Numbered from the stretch's first letter, positions 15,581 to 23,827 are shown. The stretch is 36,141 nt of DNA from Candidatus Saccharimonadota bacterium (GCA_017652765.1 JAGCAJ010000013.1:1-36141); one strand, 5' to 3'. Numbers and translations: made by a program. Notes: generated by a model not told the origin, from the sequence alone.

Positions 15581-16464
15581 TGTATTCAACCGTCGGTTTA
15601 CTCAAAAATTCTAAACATTCAGGCAAACTTATCGGCACACACCAGCGCCTAGATAAGATTGCCCGTGCGCTTTTTGCTCGCCTCGCCCCAGAGGACGTAG
15701 ATTTCCCGACGTATAAAGAAATCGTCCATTTTGAGGGCACGCGTGGCCCAGACGGCCTAAAAAGAAAATCCCCAGGAGTAGATGAGCCGATGCATTTTAT
15801 TTTGCCAGATGACGATGATGGCAAATTGGTCCAGATGATAAAAAATCACCATCACAACCTTAAAATCGCCCTAAAAGATCATAATCGCGAGCGTTCTGCT
15901 TTTGAAGCGTCCTGGCTGGCGCACGCTATTACAGACGGCCTTACCCCGGCCCATCATTTCCCCTACGAACAGGCTATTTCCGAGCTAATGAGCGACAAAG
16001 ATTATGTCACGATTTTTGGTCAGCCAATTAAGGGAATTATGCGGGGCGACAGTCTAAAACAGACCGCGCACAATAACTGGCTTTACTGGGGTCCAGAAGG
16101 CTATATGACTAAACATATCGCCTATGAATACCGTGTCGCGATGATTACCAAGAGAAAGACTATGAAATCTCTCACTCCTAAGCTCTCTCGTAAGGAAATT
16201 TCCCGCCTTAAAGATTATTCTAGCCTTGATTTGACCGCCGAATTTTATAACTCCCTCAAGAAGATTCATGAGTTAAAGATGTATGACACTTTCCGCGAAG
16301 AAGGCTGGACCACCGACTTGTCCAGAGATACCGCACAAATTCTCTTACCAGAAATAGTCAAAATGATTACTATCGGCTGGTTATCCGCCCTCCCAGAGAA
16401 GCCTATAACAGAGAAACCTGCAGATAATCATATAACAGATAAGGACCAAAATGCCAAAGCCTAG
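15580..16464 (+). CDS. Hypothetical His-rich protein, possible zinc-dependent hydrolase fold
   Basis: This 294-residue protein is not recognised. Its middle has a His/Asp-rich array: H90-H92 (KNHHHNLKIAL), H101, H115 and D119 in SWLAHAITDG, and H125-H126 in LTPAHHFP. An H-x3-D followed by TPAHH resembles metal-binding patterns in zinc phospholipase C/S1-P1 nuclease-like proteins. That is only a motif likeness. No signal peptide or membrane helix is apparent. The C-terminal 20 residues are low complexity (PITEKPADNHITDK). It is translationally coupled to recG (one-base overlap) and overlaps the start of rsmD by 14 nt, so it belongs to a DNA repair/RNA modification operon. Confidence 0.75.
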   Translation: MYSTVGLLKNSKHSGKLIGTHQRLDKIARALFARLAPEDVDFPTYKEIVHFEGTRGPDGLKRKSPGVDEPMHFILPDDDDGKLVQMIKNHHHNLKIALKDHNRERSAFEASWLAHAITDGLTPAHHFPYEQAISELMSDKDYVTIFGQPIKGIMRGDSLKQTAHNNWLYWGPEGYMTKHIAYEYRVAMITKRKTMKSLTPKLSRKEISRLKDYSSLDLTAEFYNSLKKIHELKMYDTFREEGWTTDLSRDTAQILLPEIVKMITIGWLSALPEKPITEKPADNHITDKDQNAKA

Positions 16465-17011
16465 AAAAATCCACAACGATATTCACGTTACAGGAGGTAG
16501 ATTCAACGGTAGTCTACTTAAGTCCCCAGAGGGGAACACTACTCACCCTATGGGCTCGCGTGAGAGATTAGCCCTATTTAACGTCCTAAACAGCCTGAGA
16601 GGCCCTATGACAGGCACAGAAACTATACTCGACGCTTATTGCGGTTCGGGTGCTATCGGTATAGAGGCGCTCTCTCGTGGCGCTAGAATGGGTGTTTTTA
16701 TTGATAACGACTGGGATGCTGGCGAAATTTGCGCCGACAACCTAGCCAAACTCGGCATAGAAGATACCGCCACCGTCGCCGACGGCGATATTGCCAGGGT
16801 ACACGGCCTAGAATTTGACCTGATTTTTGCCGACCCGCCTTATGATAATTTCCCGTCCTCTCTAGAAAACCTAGCCGATATGCTAAACCCCGACGGAATC
16901 CTAGTCTTGTCCCACCCCGATTCAATCGATCCAATAAAGTATTTTAAGAACCTAAAACTCCTCACCACTAAATCCTACGCCTCCGCCCACCTCTCCTTCT
17001 ATAGTCACTAG
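16451..17011 (+). CDS. rsmD: 16S rRNA (guanine966-N2)-methyltransferase RsmD
   Basis: The 186-residue protein has the class I AdoMet methyltransferase fold of RsmD: ILDAYCGSGAIGIEALSRGA (AdoMet-binding motif I), an acidic end of strand 2 (FIDND), and motif IV FADPPYDNFP typical of amino-methylating N6/N2 enzymes. The N-terminal substrate region (VTGGRFNGSLL, then RERLALFNVL) also fits. RsmD methylates G966 of 16S rRNA. The start codon lies inside the end of the preceding gene, indicating coupled translation. It is the last gene of the recG operon. Confidence 0.92.
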   Translation: MPKPRKIHNDIHVTGGRFNGSLLKSPEGNTTHPMGSRERLALFNVLNSLRGPMTGTETILDAYCGSGAIGIEALSRGARMGVFIDNDWDAGEICADNLAKLGIEDTATVADGDIARVHGLEFDLIFADPPYDNFPSSLENLADMLNPDGILVLSHPDSIDPIKYFKNLKLLTTKSYASAHLSFYSH

Positions 17012-17020
17012 ATTAGCGTG

Positions 17021-17049
17021 TTGACTTTCTAGCACTAGCGTGATATAAT
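17021..17049 (+). promoter_or_regulatory. Promoter of the VPETG-anchored protein
   Basis: TTGACT (17021-17026), 17 nt, TATAAT (17044-17049) with GTGA before the -10. The leader is about 25-30 nt and contains GGAG before ATG 17083. Confidence 0.8.
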
Positions 17050-17082
17050 AGTGGAAAATAAAGGTCATTTATTGGAGTTTTT

Positions 17083-17499
17083 ATGGAAGTTAATCCTTAT
17101 ACTACCGATGATAAAGAGCAACGTCGCCGTATCATCATTGTCGCCACGACTATCGCTGTGATTATTCTTGGTATTGCAGTTTGGTCTATTATTGCTATTG
17201 TTGGTGGCTCAAAAAAGAACACTACCGCCGATCAACCGGCTCAGGTCGCCAACGTAGACGATGGCAAGGGCAAATCTACCGAGATTTCTACCGTCCCAGC
17301 CGAGTCTAACGCCCCATCTACAGAAGGCGTTAGCAAGACTGCCCAGAGCAATACTACTAACAAGCCAGCCACTACTACAGCTTCCGCCCAGAGCGCCGTC
17401 CCAGAGACCGGCCCAGAGGAAATCCTTCCTCTCGCCCTCGTCCTTGGTGGCCTCACGGCTTATGTTTCCTCAAAGAAACTTGCCACTCGCGAAGCTTAA
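17083..17499 (+). CDS. Small Ser/Thr-rich surface protein with VPETG anchor-like tail
   Basis: This 138-residue protein starts with a cytoplasmic stub and one hydrophobic helix (about 16-40, IIIVATTIAVIILGIAVWSI), then a Thr/Ser/Ala/Lys-rich extracellular stalk (45-108). It ends with VPETGPEE, a second hydrophobic stretch (LPLALVLGGLTAY) and a basic tail (SSKKLATREA). That ending copies the tripartite LPXTG sorting signal of Gram-positive sortase substrates, with V in place of L. The N-terminal helix resembles a signal anchor more than a cleaved signal. No sortase gene is in the window. A comparable VPNTG ending occurs in the large surface protein at 17760-20057. Confidence 0.7.
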   Translation: MEVNPYTTDDKEQRRRIIIVATTIAVIILGIAVWSIIAIVGGSKKNTTADQPAQVANVDDGKGKSTEISTVPAESNAPSTEGVSKTAQSNTTNKPATTTASAQSAVPETGPEEILPLALVLGGLTAYVSSKKLATREA

Positions 17500-17523
17500 A
17501 ATTACTCTAAGTCTGGCAAAATT

Positions 17524-17553
17524 AAAAAGACGGCTAGTAATGGCCGTCTTTTT
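17524..17553 (+). terminator. Terminator between the VPETG protein and tRNA-Leu
   Basis: AAAAAGACGGC (17524-17534) pairs with GCCGTCTTTTT (17543-17553). The T-tract runs directly into the tRNA promoter. Confidence 0.85.
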
Positions 17554-17563
17554 GTGTTATAAT
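17552..17563 (+). promoter_or_regulatory. Extended -10 promoter of tRNA-Leu
   Basis: TTGTGTTATAAT at 17552-17563, 8 nt before the first base of the tRNA. No clear -35. Confidence 0.65.
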
Positions 17564-17571
17564 AGACTTAT

Positions 17572-17656
17572 GCCCGAGTGGTGAAATTGGTATACACGTA
17601 TGCCTTAGGAGCATATGCCGCAAGGCGTGCTGGTTCAAGTCCAGTCTCGGGCACCA
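17572..17656 (+). tRNA. tRNA-Leu(UAG)
   Basis: The 85-nt cloverleaf has acceptor arms GCCCGAG/CTCGGGC, D-stem GTG/CAC, anticodon stem TATGC/GCATA around loop CTTAGGA (anticodon TAG, reading CUA), a long class II variable arm (TGCCGCAAGGCGTGC) and T-arm CTGG-TTCAAGT-CCAG. The CCA end is encoded (17654-17656). The anticodon matches the frequent use of CTA for leucine in surrounding genes. The tRNA sits at the left edge of a stretch that may be horizontally acquired. Confidence 0.96.
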
Positions 17657-17699
17657 AACCTAGTTCTGTTCCGAGGAGCCTGGTTAAAGACGTTTTCAA

Positions 17700-17733
17700 G
17701 AGGTTTCTTCCATCTGAAGGAGACCTCATTTTT
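17700..17733 (+). terminator. Probable terminator of tRNA-Leu
   Basis: GAGGT at 17700-17704 pairs with ACCTC at 17723-17727. The inner bases (TTCTTCC with GGAGA/GAAGG) continue with G-U pairs and a mismatch, and TTTTT follows at 17729-17733. Confidence 0.6.
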
Positions 17734-17759
17734 GTTGTATGCAGAACTTGTTCTTAAAC

Positions 17760-20057
17760 TTAAGCACGGTGTTTACGGATAAGACAACCACTGACGAGAC
17801 TTAGAATAAGCATCATTGCTACAATACCAGAGTATGCCATTGTGGCGCCATCAATGCCAAGGAAGTTGGCACCAGTGTTCGGAACGGCAGGGGTTTCTGT
17901 TTCTTCGGATTCATCTTCATCGGCATCGGTATCATCTTCGGATGGAGTAGGCTCTTCCCGATCTTTCCAGACGGCATAGATATAATTAAGATTGACAAGT
18001 GGAGTTTCGTCGGTAATGTTCGGCTCAGTGGCGTCTGCCCGAGTGGCGAAGCCAGCAAATTCTTTCGTGTCATCATCTGGAACAATCGGAGTACCGGTGC
18101 GCGCTAAAATATCGCTCAAGGAGAAAGTTGAATCTTCATCTTCATAGGGCACTTCGGCGCGAATAATCTCGGCACCGCCGATACCGCCGTTCGGGAAGAG
18201 ACCACCATTAGCAAATGCGGTGAGTTGGTAATCAAGAACGGCGGTAAAAATCGACTCGCCATTAACATGATAATTTGAATCATATTCAGAGGTTTCGTAG
18301 ATTCGCTCTCCATTCTGATCAATCCAGCCAGAATGCTTGATATTTTCATTGTCATGCATAACCGCCATGCCATAGAAGATGTGACCTTTGCCGATTGAGG
18401 TCTCGAAAACAGTGATATTCGGATCGTCAACCATATAACCACCACCATGTACAACAAAAGTGACTGGAACTTTTTCACCATAAACTGCGTAAAGAGTTTG
18501 GTTTTTTAAACTACCAGCATCCATACCGCCTTCTATAATGTCGCTGTCTGGCTCGGTTGCAGATTGATTGCGAGACCAGCCCACAAAGCTAATTGCAGGG
18601 TTGCTAATTGACGGGTCAACTGGGGTTTGGAAAGGTCGGCCAGGGATAAACTTTGCTGCATAAGAGGGGGCCTTTGTGAACGGGTCGTAACCTCCGTTAT
18701 AATCAAGGTAAACGGTGGTCATCTCAACATAAGAAGCATAGAGATCAGTCGTATCTTCTGTGATAAGTAGATAACTGTGACCGTCATCATTTTCGGTCCG
18801 CCAAGTGCCGAACTGATAGTTTTCTTCATCGTAGTTTAAGCCATCGATACTCTTAGTTCGGATATCATAGCCGACAGGAAAAGCAATGGTTTCGGTGAGC
18901 TTTGTAGGATCACCGTTGAAATAGGCGCCAGTTTCGCCGGGGAGGTTGGCATGAAGATTGACATTGACCATGGTTGGTTTACGGACAGCTATTTTAGCAC
19001 TGAGATATTTACCACTAACCTCGCCAACGCGAATGTAATAAGTTTCACCAGCCTGCATTTCATAGTACGTATGAACATCACCCCAGCCCTCCGCAGGATT
19101 CATCTGTTCTTCAATGGAGAGACCGCGGTCAAAGATATTACGAACTCGGACCATCCCCTGATAGCTGTCAGCCTCGGTGTCTCCACTGACGATGCCATCA
19201 GTATAGACTTCGTAGATGGCGGTCTCAGGTGCGGTAAAGGTAAAGATTGGAACGGAAACGCCGGCAGTAAAATCGTATTCTGTATTAAGCTCCATTCGGT
19301 TATCGATTTTCTCGACATTATAATTCCAGGCAGAATAGACATCAGTGATGAATTTGTCGATAACTGTACTAGTGGTATATTCTTCGCCTTGACCGCTCAT
19401 CTGCTCATACCAGCCGACAAAGTCGTAAACATTTTCGACTGTGCGTGGGGCAGGAGTTAAATTCTGGAAAGTGGAGCCAGAATTGTATTCCATGATGATT
19501 TCCGAATAAACTTCACCGTCTGCTGGATTTTCCCAGAAGCCATTTATAATATGATAATAGACATAAGCTTTGTTACTCCAAACGGCATAGAGATCGGTAC
19601 CGACATTACTGACCCTAGTCTCTCCAGCGACGACATCAACCGAAGTCGCTTCAGGACTCTTTGACCAGCCCGCAAAGACGTAATCGCTCCTTTCTGAAAC
19701 TGGCTTAGTATAATCGTCGAAGCTGTCCCTAAAATAGAATTCTTGACTATGCGTCAATGGGTCAGTTTCTCCATCAAAATGTCCTTCACCACTATTGACG
19801 TGCATAGTGACCGTGACAATGTTGCTAGATGACGTTCCAGAAAGTGCCTCTGAGGAATTGGAACAGAGAGCTGAAAAAAGGCTCTTTGCGCTTTCATCAC
19901 AATAAATGCGACCTTTGCCATTGACTGCGGTGGTATGAAGCCACGGTTCGTCATCTGTTTTTTCGTCACCCATGGCACTGACGTTTAGGCTCGACATAAG
20001 TGAGAACATTAACGCAAAAAACGTTAAACCAGCTCGTTTAATATAATTCATATTCAT
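17760..20057 (-). CDS. Large InlB B-repeat surface protein with VPNTG cell-wall anchor
   Basis: This 765-residue protein has a signal peptide (about 1-28, ending NVSA) and at least six InlB B-repeat (Listeria-Bacteroides, Flg_new) modules. They are marked by the pattern F-x-GW ... LYAVW: VFAGWSKSPEA/LYAVW, DFVGWYEQ/VYSAW, QFGTWRTEN/LYASY, SFVGWSRNQ/LYAVY, HSGWIDQNG/FTAVL and EFAGFATRA/IYAVW. An acidic spacer (about 705-722, EDDTDADEDESEE) leads to VPNTG, a hydrophobic helix and basic end CLIRKHRA, a sortase-type sorting signal. B-repeats act as stalks or adhesion modules. AGGTGG precedes ATG 20057. It stands alone on the minus strand, and its codon use looks less CTA/GCC-biased than the neighbours, consistent with transfer. 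Confidence 0.85.
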   Translation of the reverse strand: MNMNYIKRAGLTFFALMFSLMSSLNVSAMGDEKTDDEPWLHTTAVNGKGRIYCDESAKSLFSALCSNSSEALSGTSSSNIVTVTMHVNSGEGHFDGETDPLTHSQEFYFRDSFDDYTKPVSERSDYVFAGWSKSPEATSVDVVAGETRVSNVGTDLYAVWSNKAYVYYHIINGFWENPADGEVYSEIIMEYNSGSTFQNLTPAPRTVENVYDFVGWYEQMSGQGEEYTTSTVIDKFITDVYSAWNYNVEKIDNRMELNTEYDFTAGVSVPIFTFTAPETAIYEVYTDGIVSGDTEADSYQGMVRVRNIFDRGLSIEEQMNPAEGWGDVHTYYEMQAGETYYIRVGEVSGKYLSAKIAVRKPTMVNVNLHANLPGETGAYFNGDPTKLTETIAFPVGYDIRTKSIDGLNYDEENYQFGTWRTENDDGHSYLLITEDTTDLYASYVEMTTVYLDYNGGYDPFTKAPSYAAKFIPGRPFQTPVDPSISNPAISFVGWSRNQSATEPDSDIIEGGMDAGSLKNQTLYAVYGEKVPVTFVVHGGGYMVDDPNITVFETSIGKGHIFYGMAVMHDNENIKHSGWIDQNGERIYETSEYDSNYHVNGESIFTAVLDYQLTAFANGGLFPNGGIGGAEIIRAEVPYEDEDSTFSLSDILARTGTPIVPDDDTKEFAGFATRADATEPNITDETPLVNLNYIYAVWKDREEPTPSEDDTDADEDESEETETPAVPNTGANFLGIDGATMAYSGIVAMMLILSLVSGCLIRKHRA

Positions 20058-20111
20058 TTAGCCACCTTTCTACACAATTATGACGAGCACCACGATAATA
20101 CTACTGTCTAT

Positions 20112-20140
20112 ATTATATATAGTTTTCTTTAATATGTCTA
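20112..20140 (-). promoter_or_regulatory. Minus-strand promoter of the InlB-repeat protein
   Basis: Read on the minus strand: TAGACA (20135-20140), 17 nt, TATAAT (20112-20117). A leader of about 45-50 nt leads to the AGGTGG site. Confidence 0.6.
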
Positions 20141-20398
20141 TGCTTTTTCTTATTCTATTGATATTAGATATTCAAAAAACCTCTGTTTTCCGCAATTGAG
20201 TGTGCCACAGCGTCAAGAATATTTTTCTCAGTTTGCTTTCGCTGTCATGCGCTTAGTATATGAAATCTTGCAGTTCAGGGTTAAGTTTACTTTCGGCCAA
20301 ACTAAGGTTCGGTCGCCAAGTTGGATTCACAATAACGTATTCAACCACTCCACAGAGTGGTTCATAAAGGTTTAGATTCCGGGCACCATCTTAGAACA

Positions 20399-20432
20399 TG
20401 AAAACAGGCGCCAATTTGGCGCCTGTGTTTTG
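20399..20432 (-). terminator. Terminator of the 80-residue protein gene
   Basis: ACAGGCGCCAA (20404-20414) is the exact reverse complement of TTGGCGCCTGT (20416-20426). On the minus strand it is followed by TTTT. T residues also lie on the plus side, so it could work both ways. Confidence 0.75.
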
Positions 20433-20440
20433 ATTTGGGA

Positions 20441-20683
20441 TTATTTCCCGTTTCCGTAGTTAGTGTGATCGCCGTTGTCGCGGGTTGTGTGCATGTTTGT
20501 AACGTTTCCGTCACTATCCTCATCCCAAGAACAGCGGTCCGTACGACCCTTATCGTTAAAATGACCGGTGTAGTGAGTACTACCATCATCATTTGTCTTA
20601 GACTCAATCGTTCCACCGTTGTTGATGAAACTTGCTTTAAGAGCCTCAGTGTTAACCTTACCAGGGTTGTTGTAACTTGACAT
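20441..20683 (-). CDS. Small hydrophilic protein of unknown function
   Basis: This 80-residue protein is not recognised. It is rich in Asn, Asp, Gly, Thr and His. The second half holds repeated polar turns (GSTHYTGHFNDKG, DRCSWDEDSDGNV, TTRDNGDHTNYGNGK) resembling a small beta-sheet protein. There is no signal peptide or membrane helix. A good GGAGGT site (20691-20696) lies 7 nt before ATG 20683. The longer frame starting at 20698 would begin inside that site and is rejected. It has its own consensus promoter and strong terminator, so it is an independent unit probably made at high level. Confidence 0.75.
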   Translation of the reverse strand: MSSYNNPGKVNTEALKASFINNGGTIESKTNDDGSTHYTGHFNDKGRTDRCSWDEDSDGNVTNMHTTRDNGDHTNYGNGK

Positions 20684-20727
20684 TTTCTTTACCTCCATAA
20701 ATGTACGACTTTTTCAGTAACCAACAT

Positions 20728-20756
20728 ATTTTATCACAGAGTATAAATAAAGTCAA
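20728..20756 (-). promoter_or_regulatory. Minus-strand promoter of the 80-residue protein
   Basis: Read on the minus strand: TTGACT (20751-20756), exactly 17 nt, TAAAAT (20728-20733) with TGTGA before the -10. Confidence 0.8.
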
Positions 20757-20787
20757 GTACTGTCAAGCAAAATTTTCTAATTTTCTT

Positions 20788-20816
20788 TTGCATTTCCAAA
20801 ATTCTTGTGCTAAAAT
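20788..20816 (+). promoter_or_regulatory. Promoter of the FAD-linked oxidase
   Basis: TTGCAT (20788-20793), 17 nt, TAAAAT (20811-20816) with CTTGTGC before the -10. Confidence 0.75.
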
Positions 20817-20846
20817 GAAATAAGTAAGAAAGTTATAGGGTGGTTT

Positions 20847-22442
20847 GTGAATAAAATTGCAAAATACATTAATCAGCACATCATCGGCAATGTTTTTGAT
20901 TCGCCATCTATTCTAGAAAAATACTCTACCGACCGTTCCGCGCTCAAGATTACTCCGCGCATGGTCGCCATCCCAGAAAATACTTCTGACGTCCGCCGGA
21001 TTGTGCGTTTTGTGAATCAGCTTTCCAAGAAGTCCGTTCATCTTCCTATCTCTGTTAGGGGCTCCGGATTGGATAAAACCGGCGCCGACCTTGGTACTGG
21101 CCTTGTCCTTTCTACCGAGCATCTCAACAAAATCCTAGAAATCGACGACCATTCTCGCCTTGTCCGTGTTCAGGCCGGCGTAACTCTCGGCCAGCTTAAC
21201 TCCGCCTTGGCGCTTTATGGCCTTACCGTCCCTGTTCTCGCCGACCCGCGTGAGACTATTGGCGGCCTTATCTCTAATTTCACTACCGACGCTGGCGCTG
21301 GTAAATACAACGGTATCTACTATTATGTTGACTGCCTAGAAGCTATAGTTTCTACGGGCGACGCCATCCAGACCAACCGTTATAACCGCCGTCATCTCAC
21401 CAAAAAACTCGACCTCACCTCCTACGAGGGCGAAATCTACCGTGAAATTGACCAACTCATAGAGGACAAATCCGAGCTTATCGCCGAGCTTGGCGGTAGA
21501 AACACCGTCGACGCCGCCGGCTACCAGATGATTACCCAGGTCGTGCGCGACCCAGTTAGGAGCTTTGATTTACTCCCATTATTCTACGCCGCCCAGGGCA
21601 CGCTCGGCGTTATTACAGAGGTAATTTTACATTGTAGTGTCCTCCAGCCAAGCGTTCGCCATTTTGTCGCTGCCTTTGAGTCTATTAGCTCCGCCGAGAG
21701 CTATATCCAAGAAATCATGCCTCTCATGCCAGAAGAGCTTAACCTCTACGACGCCAGGATGTTCAAGACCTCTGCCGATCACGGCAAGGATCCCGCTCTC
21801 TTTGCGCCAAAGTTCAACAAAGGCTATTTTGTCTGGGCTGGTTTCGACGACAAACCTCGCCACATTAACAAAAAGCTCAAAAAATGTCTAAAACTTCTGC
21901 CCCAGAACGCTGCCGCCGTTACAGAGACGGATGATAACACGACCGATTTCCAGCGTTTTTACTCTGCTATCGTTAGCTATTTGAACAACGATGTTTCCGG
22001 CGAGCGCACCCCTATTTGCGACGATTTTTATGTTCCATCCGAGCATCTTTCTAACTTCCTAACCGACCTCCGCGACCTAGAAAAGACTTATGGCCAAGAG
22101 CTTCCGGTCTTTGGCTCCTTCTCTACGTCTAATTATTCCGTCCGTCCAGATATCCAGCTAAACACCGTCGAAGGTCGCCAATTTGTCCTTAAATTCATCA
22201 ATGATTTTGACTCGCTCCTTCGCGAGCATAGCGGTTCCATCACCGGTGGCGCCCCAGAGGGTCGATTAAAGGCCGTCGTCGCCGAAAAGCATTTTACCGA
22301 CGAAGAAGTCGCCCTCTATACTAAGATTAAGAATATTTTTGACCCAGAAGAAATCTTTGCTCCAGATATTAAACTCGGTGCCACCACCAACGCCACCGTC
22401 CGCCACCTTCGCGCCTCTTATCTAAATGATGTAATTAGCTAA
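20847..22442 (+). CDS. FAD-binding oxidoreductase, GlcD/D-lactate dehydrogenase type
   Basis: The 531-residue flavoprotein has an N-terminal PCMH-type FAD-binding domain (about 35-215): PISVRGSGLDKTGADLGTG forms the pyrophosphate-binding loop and RVQAGVTLGQLNSAL and TIGGLISNFTTDAGAGKYN the conserved following segments. A C-terminal FAD-oxidase domain ends in the usual helix (IKNIFDPEEIFAPDIKLG). Enzymes of this family oxidise 2-hydroxy acids such as D-lactate or glycolate. The substrate here cannot be named. The likely start is GTG 20847, preceded by AGGGTGG. A terminator follows at 22471-22494. It stands alone, so context gives no pathway. Confidence 0.85.
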   Translation: MNKIAKYINQHIIGNVFDSPSILEKYSTDRSALKITPRMVAIPENTSDVRRIVRFVNQLSKKSVHLPISVRGSGLDKTGADLGTGLVLSTEHLNKILEIDDHSRLVRVQAGVTLGQLNSALALYGLTVPVLADPRETIGGLISNFTTDAGAGKYNGIYYYVDCLEAIVSTGDAIQTNRYNRRHLTKKLDLTSYEGEIYREIDQLIEDKSELIAELGGRNTVDAAGYQMITQVVRDPVRSFDLLPLFYAAQGTLGVITEVILHCSVLQPSVRHFVAAFESISSAESYIQEIMPLMPEELNLYDARMFKTSADHGKDPALFAPKFNKGYFVWAGFDDKPRHINKKLKKCLKLLPQNAAAVTETDDNTTDFQRFYSAIVSYLNNDVSGERTPICDDFYVPSEHLSNFLTDLRDLEKTYGQELPVFGSFSTSNYSVRPDIQLNTVEGRQFVLKFINDFDSLLREHSGSITGGAPEGRLKAVVAEKHFTDEEVALYTKIKNIFDPEEIFAPDIKLGATTNATVRHLRASYLNDVIS

Positions 22443-22470
22443 AGTCATGAAACCCGTAGGAGCCGAGTGA

Positions 22471-22494
22471 AGAGAAAGCTTGCTTTCTCTTTTG
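22471..22494 (+). terminator. Terminator after the FAD-linked oxidase
   Basis: AGAGAAAG (22471-22478) pairs perfectly with CTTTCTCT (22483-22490) around CTTG, followed by TTT. Weaker complementarity outside it (GAAACCCG left, CCCGGATTTC right) suggests a larger palindrome of about 70 nt. Confidence 0.75.
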
Positions 22495-22528
22495 AGGCGA
22501 CGCCCGGATTTCTCTTTTGATTATATCT

Positions 22529-22538
22529 GTGATATAAT
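22529..22538 (+). promoter_or_regulatory. Extended -10 promoter of tig (leaderless)
   Basis: GTGATATAAT ends at 22538 and ATG 22545 is 6 nt downstream. No ribosome site is present. Confidence 0.7.
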
Positions 22539-22544
22539 CAAAAG

Positions 22545-23819
22545 ATGAAGACTACAGTTAAAAAAATCTCAGATACCCGGGTGGAAATCAAAGTCACTCT
22601 AGATAAGAAAGAACTATCAGAAGCTAAGAAAAAAGCTATTGAGCGTCTTTCCAAAGAAGTCAAAATCCCAGGCTTTAGAAAAGGCAAAGTCCCAGCCGAC
22701 ATGGCCGAGAAACACCTGAATCCTAACGACGTTTCTCAGGTTGCTTTGGATATCGCCGTTCGTACTGCGGTGCCACAGGCCTTTATTTCTAACAAACAGA
22801 ACCCATTAGTTATCCCAGAAGTCTCTGTTAACAAATACGCCCCAGACGAATCCGCCGAATTTACCGCCACCGCCGACATTCTCCCAGACGTAAAATTAGG
22901 CGATTTTAAGAAGCTAGGCGTCAAAAAACCAGAAATTAAGGTCTCCGAAAAAGATATCAAAGATGTCCTAGACAACATCGCCTCCGCCTACGCCGAAAAA
23001 AAGGTCGTTAAGCGTTCCGCTAAGCTAGGCGACGAAGTTATCATCGATTTCACCGGCAAAAAAGACGGCAAGCCTTTTGATGGTGGCTCCGCCCACGATT
23101 ACACTCTAGCCCTTGGCTCTAAATCCTTTATCCCAGGCTTTGAAGAGGGAATCGTCGGTCATTCCGTTGGCGACAAATTCGACCTCGACCTTACTTTCCC
23201 TAAAGACTACCACGCCGAGAATCTCGCTGGAGAGAAAGTTGTCTTTGAGGTACTTTTGAAACAAATTTCCGAGGTAGTAAAGCCGAAGTTGGATGACGAA
23301 CTCGCCAAAAAATGTGGCCCATTCAAGACTATTGATGATTTGAAGGCTGACATTAAGAAGAACCTCTCTGCCCAGAACGAGCACAAAGTCGCAGAGAAAT
23401 ACAAAGATGACCTCGTAGAAGCCCTAGTCAAGAAATCCAAGGTTTCTGCCCCAGAAATCCTTATCTCTGATCAGATGAGATTCATAAAAGACGACATTAA
23501 CCGCAACGCCGCCGCCCAAGGGTTGAAATTTGAAGATTTCCTCAAACAAATCGGCAAGACCGAAGAAGAATGGGAAAAAGAAGCTAGAAAGGTCGCCGAG
23601 GCTCGCGTCAAGGCTTCTCTCGTCCTCCAGATTCTCGCCCGCGACCAAAAGATTACCGTAGCTGACGACGATGTCTCCGCCAAGATTGCCGAGCTCCGTG
23701 ACGTTTACAAGAAATCCCCAGAAGCCCTAAAGAATCTTAAGGACCCACGCGTCCGCCAGGATGTTAAAAATCGCATGACGATAGAAAAGACCCTAGAGTT
23801 CCTCGTAAACGCCCAATAA
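22545..23819 (+). CDS. tig: Trigger factor, ribosome-bound chaperone and prolyl isomerase
   Basis: This 424-residue protein is full length. The ribosome-binding domain (1-115) has the signature GFRKGKVP (43-50), which docks on protein L23. The FKBP-type PPIase domain (about 150-235) shows DEVIIDFTGKKDGKPFDGG, SKSFIPGFEEGIVGHSVGD and FPKDYHAENLAGEKVVFEV. The helical C-terminal chaperone arms fill the remainder. Trigger factor meets nascent chains at the exit tunnel. Neither clpX nor clpP follows, unlike in many bacteria. The message should be leaderless, with a -10 6 nt from ATG. A 12-bp terminator follows. Confidence 0.97.
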   Translation: MKTTVKKISDTRVEIKVTLDKKELSEAKKKAIERLSKEVKIPGFRKGKVPADMAEKHLNPNDVSQVALDIAVRTAVPQAFISNKQNPLVIPEVSVNKYAPDESAEFTATADILPDVKLGDFKKLGVKKPEIKVSEKDIKDVLDNIASAYAEKKVVKRSAKLGDEVIIDFTGKKDGKPFDGGSAHDYTLALGSKSFIPGFEEGIVGHSVGDKFDLDLTFPKDYHAENLAGEKVVFEVLLKQISEVVKPKLDDELAKKCGPFKTIDDLKADIKKNLSAQNEHKVAEKYKDDLVEALVKKSKVSAPEILISDQMRFIKDDINRNAAAQGLKFEDFLKQIGKTEEEWEKEARKVAEARVKASLVLQILARDQKITVADDDVSAKIAELRDVYKKSPEALKNLKDPRVRQDVKNRMTIEKTLEFLVNAQ

Positions 23820-23827
23820 CAGGCTAA

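Larger units (their letters stand above)
20058..20440. other. 383-nt gene-free region
   Basis: It holds the promoter of the surface-protein gene (20112-20140), a perfect 8-bp hairpin AACCACTC/GAGTGGTT (20343-20350 with 20355-20362) without a T-tract, a tRNA-end-like string ending CGGGCACCA (20380-20388) and the terminator of the small gene to the right. The rest is AT-rich to mixed sequence with no supportable reading frame. Confidence 0.5.

Noticed and set aside
20360-20388. A second tRNA gene ending CGGGCACCA
   Set aside because: No matching 5' acceptor strand (GCCCG-type), anticodon arm or pairing T-stem is found upstream, so at most it is a fragment.
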